Assembly: GCA_910587445.1 (NCBI GenBank)
Contig: CAJULE010000002.1
Coordinates: 1 to 8,161, forward strand
Reading direction: 5' to 3'
Length of the DNA: 8,161 nucleotides
DNA from: an uncultured Christensenellaceae bacterium
GTDB lineage: Bacteria; Bacillota; Clostridia; Christensenellales; Pumilibacteraceae
The notes under the pieces are model-generated. The model was not told where the DNA came from. It ran no database searches and was given only the letters and a program-made list of their open reading frames with translations. A program made the position numbers and the translations under genes. This document shows positions 6,243-8,161 of this stretch, one piece after another (the stretch's first letter is position 1; the number at the start of each line of letters is the position of its first letter).

Positions 6243-6527
6243 TCAAAAGGCAAACATGACTATGAATGTCGCAATTATCAAGGCTATATCTATTATGGAT
6301 ATTATAAAGCCCGCACGGCATATCTTCGATTTCATAAAGAAGAAATTCGTCGAGGCAGATAGAGCCGCGACAACAATATCGGTCACGAGGCAGGGCACGA
6401 CAAAGGTGGCAAGCCCGACAGGCGCTCCGATATAGCCTATAAGTATCATCAAAACGAGGCACAGCGCTCCCATGCAGAACGAACAGATCGACGTTATGAG
6501 GGCAAGTACGGGAATAATGCTTTTCAT
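6243..6527 (-). CDS. Small three-helix membrane protein, function unknown
   Basis: I do not recognise a family. The 94 residues are almost entirely hydrophobic, with three likely membrane helices (about 4-33, 36-58 and 73-93). A short polar, basic loop (about 60-71, with MKSK and CR) lies between the last two. Cysteines lie at 15, 18, 23, 46 and 70. The start is placed at 6527 (MKSIIP), not further upstream, because a near-consensus promoter has its TATAAT only six bases before this ATG. Any longer reading would begin upstream of the transcription start. There is no Shine-Dalgarno, so the mRNA is predicted to be leaderless. It converges on gap and shares the terminator at 6193-6223. Translation by a leaderless route is inferred; coding status rests on the clean hydrophobic pattern and the good promoter. 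Confidence 0.68.
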   Translation of the reverse strand: MKSIIPVLALITSICSFCMGALCLVLMILIGYIGAPVGLATFVVPCLVTDIVVAALSASTNFFFMKSKICRAGFIISIIDIALIIATFIVMFAF

Positions 6528-6533
6528 AAGGCG

Positions 6534-6562
6534 ATTATACCAAATCGGGGGCAAAGAGTCAA
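6534..6562 (-). promoter_or_regulatory. Leaderless-type promoter of the small membrane protein
   Basis: On the - strand, TTGACT (complement of 6557-6562), a 17-bp spacer and TATAAT (complement of 6534-6539). Then come six bases and the ATG at 6527. The expected transcription start falls on the start codon. Both hexamers are near consensus, which makes this the clearer of the two leaderless cases in the window. Confidence 0.8.
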
Positions 6563-6601
6563 TCAAAACGAATGAAAAGCGCCATGATACGGAAAAAACA
6601 C

Positions 6602-6630
6602 TTGACATCTTTTTTAAAAGATGTTACGAT
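6602..6630 (+). promoter_or_regulatory. Promoter of the 6653-7584 operon with a palindrome in its spacer
   Basis: TTGACA (6602-6607), a 17-bp spacer, and TACGAT (6625-6630). A perfect inverted repeat, ACATCTTTT (6605-6613), TT, AAAAGATGT (6616-6624), begins in the -35 box and fills the spacer up to the -10 box. A protein bound there would block RNA polymerase, so it is a candidate operator. It does not match the CIRCE, LexA/DinR or Fur consensus forms I know. Confidence 0.7.
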
Positions 6631-6652
6631 AAAAAGACGGAGGAAAAGTGCT

Positions 6653-7030
6653 ATGCAAATGAAACAGCTTTTGGTTGACCGTATCGACGGTGCACTGCGT
6701 GCAAGCGAGGAAACCATGCGTGCGCTTACGGAGTTCGTTAAAAATATTCCGAATGAGGTTCTTTCGAGCGAAATAGAATCTGCGGAAGCAAATCGCCACG
6801 CTGTCATGGCGGGAGAGCAGGTCTACAAATTCGGGCTTTATCCCGAGCCTACTCTTGCTTTCATAGAAGTTTACGACGACAGAGAGCAAACGGAGCCGAC
6901 AATGGCATTATACATAGACGGCGCGGAGCCTTCTGCGAAGGTTATCGGCAAAAGTCAGGGTAGGGCGTTTGCTCTGCGATTCTTCGTCAGCGGGGAAGGT
7001 ACGGTCGAAAAAACTATGCAGTTGGATTGA
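6653..7030 (+). CDS. Hypothetical 125-residue cytosolic protein
   Basis: I do not recognise this protein. It has an N-terminal, probably helical region (about 1-52, rich in Glu, Ala and Arg; AEANRHAVMAGEQVY follows at 44-58). A C-terminal half looks like alternating beta strands (YKFGLYPEP, LAFIEVYDD, TMALYIDGAEP, RAFALRFFVSGEG). There is no signal peptide, membrane helix or cysteine pair. The ATG at 6653 is chosen because GGAGG lies at 6639-6643, nine bases upstream; a second ATG two codons later is possible. It is first in an apparent two-gene operon with the zinc-ribbon protein 41 bases downstream, under a promoter with a built-in palindrome. Function unknown. Confidence 0.82.
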   Translation: MQMKQLLVDRIDGALRASEETMRALTEFVKNIPNEVLSSEIESAEANRHAVMAGEQVYKFGLYPEPTLAFIEVYDDREQTEPTMALYIDGAEPSAKVIGKSQGRAFALRFFVSGEGTVEKTMQLD

Positions 7031-7071
7031 CGGTTGTCTGTAAATAGTTCGAGCAAGAAGGTGAAAAAGTT

Positions 7072-7584
7072 ATGAAGTGCCCCATTTGCGGGGAAGAAAT
7101 CGGCAAAGGCAAGCATAAGTGTCTAAAGTGCGGCTACGAAGCTCACGATTTAAGTACTATCGTGTTCGAAGAGGAACAGGAGCCGATCAAAACCGTGGAC
7201 ATCGACCCTTCGCAAGTATATATTTCGGGCGGAAGCCGCGCCTCGTCCGGGAGCTTGTTTGAGGATATTTTCGGCGGCGGTCTGTTCGGCGGACTTTTCG
7301 ACGGCTTGTTCGGCGGTTTTTTCGACGGCTTCGACGACGGTGACGACGACGGGATCGAATACGACGATTTCGGTCGCCCCATTTCCGATGTGTATAACAG
7401 CGACGTGGTAGAGCTCTCCGCACATGACGTCGAGCATATCGACGACAGGACGACGACCGACGCAAGCCGTACGCAGCATACGCATAACGGAGCTCAGGGC
7501 GATTACGGCAGAAAGTCCGATAAAAAGCAAAAGGCGCATAAGAACCCGAAAGATAAGCATAGGCGCGGAAGGCACGGGTCTTGA
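7072..7584 (+). CDS. Zinc-ribbon protein with (L/F)F(G/D)G tetrapeptide repeat
   Basis: No named family is recognised. The 170-residue protein begins with CPIC (3-6) and CLKC (17-20), a compact zinc ribbon. An acidic linker follows, then a low-complexity block (71-94) made of six tetrads: LFGG, LFDG, LFGG, FFDG, FDDG and DDDG. After an acidic stretch with EYDDFGRP the C-terminal 30 residues turn strongly basic (KSDKKQKAHKNPKDKHRRGRHG). The polarity (zinc ribbon, Gly/Phe/Asp repeat, basic tail) suggests a largely disordered protein that could bind nucleic acid or self-associate; this is inference. The start is supported by AAGGTGA at 7058-7064. It follows the 125-residue gene by 41 bases and is probably co-transcribed with it. 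No strong terminator is visible after it. Confidence 0.85.
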   Translation: MKCPICGEEIGKGKHKCLKCGYEAHDLSTIVFEEEQEPIKTVDIDPSQVYISGGSRASSGSLFEDIFGGGLFGGLFDGLFGGFFDGFDDGDDDGIEYDDFGRPISDVYNSDVVELSAHDVEHIDDRTTTDASRTQHTHNGAQGDYGRKSDKKQKAHKNPKDKHRRGRHGS

Positions 7585-7680
7585 TGTCCTGAAAATTACG
7601 TATGTTTGGTTTACTCACTCGCCGTTATGACTTATTATAAAAAAAGCCTGAAATTTTTTCGGAAAACACGGTAAAAATGT

Positions 7681-7709
7681 TTGACAAATCGTCCGCTATT
7701 TGATATATT
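7681..7709 (+). promoter_or_regulatory. tRNA promoter
   Basis: TTGACA (7681-7686), a 17-bp spacer, and TATATT (7704-7709). The predicted start is near 7716, about 24 bases before the tRNA-Ala. It may drive the tRNA-Ile copies too if the hairpin at 7825-7849 is leaky. Confidence 0.75.
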
Positions 7710-7739
7710 ATAGAAGCTGTCCGTCAGCAGCGGTTTTGT

Positions 7740-7815
7740 GGGGGTATAGCTCAGCTGGTAGAGCACCTGCCCTGCAAGCAGGGGGTCAGCGGTTCGAACC
7801 CGCTTACCTCCACCA
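7740..7815 (+). tRNA. tRNA-Ala(UGC) with C at position 33
   Basis: This is a 76-base cloverleaf with encoded CCA. The acceptor GGGGGTA pairs with TACCTCC (one G-U), the D stem is GCTC/GAGC, the anticodon stem CCTGC/GCAGG and the T stem AGCGG/CCGCT with the standard loop TTCGAAC. The anticodon TGC is at 7773-7775. The anticodon loop reads CCTGCAA, so the base before the anticodon (7772) is C where U33 is nearly universal. All stems are intact, so it may be functional, but that base is unusual. Confidence 0.93.
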
Positions 7816-7824
7816 CAAGACACT

Positions 7825-7849
7825 TAGGGGCATTGATTGCCCCTATTTT
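7825..7849 (+). terminator. Hairpin after tRNA-Ala, possible weak terminator
   Basis: TAGGGGCA (7825-7832) pairs with TGCCCCTA (7838-7845) around loop TTGAT, followed by TTTTC. The stem is strong but the T-run is short, so termination may be partial. Confidence 0.6.
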
Positions 7850-7904
7850 CATAGGGTCGATAATGTCGACGAAAAAAAAGGCGCACGCTTGTTAAAAAAG
7901 TTAC

Positions 7905-7967
7905 GGGATTGTAGCTCAGCCGGTCGGAGCACACGCCTGTTACGAAGCGCGAAGCATAAGCGTGAGG
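7905..7967 (+). pseudogene. Broken tRNA-Ile copy with anticodon-loop insertion
   Basis: The first 16 bases equal the intact tRNA-Ile at 7997. Three substitutions follow in the D arm (7921 T to C, 7925 T to C, 7926 A to G). A 16-base insertion (7940-7955) then splits the anticodon between its first and second bases, with ATAA and GCGTG resuming at 7956-7964. The copy stops after GCGTGAGG; the T arm and acceptor 3' strand are absent, replaced by spacer sequence. It cannot form a cloverleaf as it stands. Confidence 0.8.
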
Positions 7968-8012
7968 AGACGAAAGATAAATTATTCGAAAGTTACGGGA
8001 TTGTAGCTCAGC
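7958..8012 (+). repeat. 55-bp direct repeat, copy 1
   Basis: This segment runs from the 3' half of the broken tRNA-Ile anticodon arm (AAGCGTGAGG) through the spacer and into the first 16 bases of the intact tRNA-Ile. It is identical to 8107-8161, an offset of 149 bp. Confidence 0.95.
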
Positions 8013-8073
8013 TGGTTAGAGCACACGCCTGATAAGCGTGAGGTCGGAGGTCCGAGTCCTCTCAATCCCACCA
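7997..8073 (+). tRNA. tRNA-Ile(GAU) with C at position 55
   Basis: This is a 77-base cloverleaf with encoded CCA. Acceptor GGGATTG pairs fully with CAATCCC, the D stem is GCTC/GAGC, the anticodon stem CACGC/GCGTG with loop CTGATAA (anticodon GAT at 8031-8033), and the T stem GGAGG/CCTCT. The T loop reads TCCGAGT, so position 55, normally T (pseudouridine), is C. It is otherwise a standard clostridial-type tRNA-Ile. Confidence 0.93.
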
Positions 8074-8104
8074 AAACAGCTCTTTATGGGCTGTTTTTGT
8101 TTTG
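8073..8104 (+). terminator. Intrinsic terminator directly after tRNA-Ile
   Basis: AAAACAGC (8073-8080) pairs with GCTGTTTT (8090-8097), loop TCTTTATGG, followed by TGTTTTG. The stem begins on the last base of the tRNA CCA end, so termination and 3' trimming of the tRNA would be closely linked. Confidence 0.8.
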
Positions 8105-8106
8105 TA

Positions 8107-8161
8107 AAGCGTGAGGAGACGAAAGATAAATTATTCGAAAGTTACGGGATTGTAGCTCAGC
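8107..8161 (+). repeat. 55-bp direct repeat, copy 2, cut by the window edge
   Basis: Identical to 7958-8012. The last 16 bases (8146-8161, GGGATTGTAGCTCAGC) are the start of a further tRNA-Ile copy, which the window does not complete. Confidence 0.95.

Noticed and set aside
7940..7955. Group I or archaeal-type tRNA intron
   Set aside because: Sixteen bases is far too short for a group I intron, no bulge-helix-bulge is evident, and the tRNA copy lacks its 3' third.
7700..8032. 110-codon open frame over the tRNA genes
   Set aside because: It is a translation through tRNA-Ala and tRNA-Ile genes; both have proper cloverleaf structure.

Overview
The window looks like chromosomal DNA from a low-to-middle GC, Gram-positive-type bacterium of the Bacillota, most likely an uncultured clostridial lineage. 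The reasons are strong AGGAGG-type ribosome sites, sigma-A promoters with an almost invariant 17-bp spacer (TTGACT/TATAAT type), many U-tailed hairpin terminators, a stand-alone BioY biotin transporter, and an IrrE/ImmA-type protein. The lineage is inferred; no marker in the window fixes it.

Layout, left to right. Positions 1-409 hold no gene. They contain hairpins, a strong terminator-like stem-loop (89-131) and a tandem array of about 65-70 bp units, each carrying one or two stem-loops (about 123-323). Next is bioY (410-991, +), whose promoter sits so close that the mRNA would be nearly leaderless. It is followed by an A/T-rich gene for a two-helix membrane protein with a CxxC...CxxC zinc ribbon (1083-1748, +). 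A perfect 26-bp palindromic terminator (1786-1811) separates this from fba, class II fructose-bisphosphate aldolase (1836-2765, -). fba is divergent from an M29-family metallo-aminopeptidase (3015-4130, +). A palindromic 122-bp element starts exactly at the stop codon of that gene, and a half copy (54 bp, identical) lies just after it. Then come an IrrE/ImmA-like protein whose HExxH motif reads HALAH (4338-5042, +) and gap, glyceraldehyde-3-phosphate dehydrogenase (5152-6165, +), with its own promoter and terminator. A small three-helix membrane protein on the - strand (6243-6527) again has a promoter that predicts a leaderless mRNA. It is divergent from an apparent two-gene operon of unknown function (6653-7030 and 7072-7584), the second encoding a zinc-ribbon protein with a tetrapeptide repeat. 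The right end is a tRNA region: tRNA-Ala(UGC), a broken tRNA-Ile with an insertion in its anticodon loop, an apparently complete tRNA-Ile(GAU), and the first 16 bases of a third tRNA-Ile at the window edge.

Functionally, fba and gap are two steps of central glycolysis, each with its own promoter rather than in one operon. bioY supplies biotin and needs an ECF energising module encoded elsewhere. The aminopeptidase is a housekeeping peptidase. No defence, phage or CRISPR system is visible. The points most worth a second look are the palindromic element at 4127-4309, the IrrE-like protein lacking its catalytic Glu, the two predicted leaderless genes, the promoter-spacer palindrome at 6605-6624, the hairpin array before bioY, and the repeated, partly degenerate tRNA-Ile region. 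The last may be a real tandem duplication or an assembly end effect.
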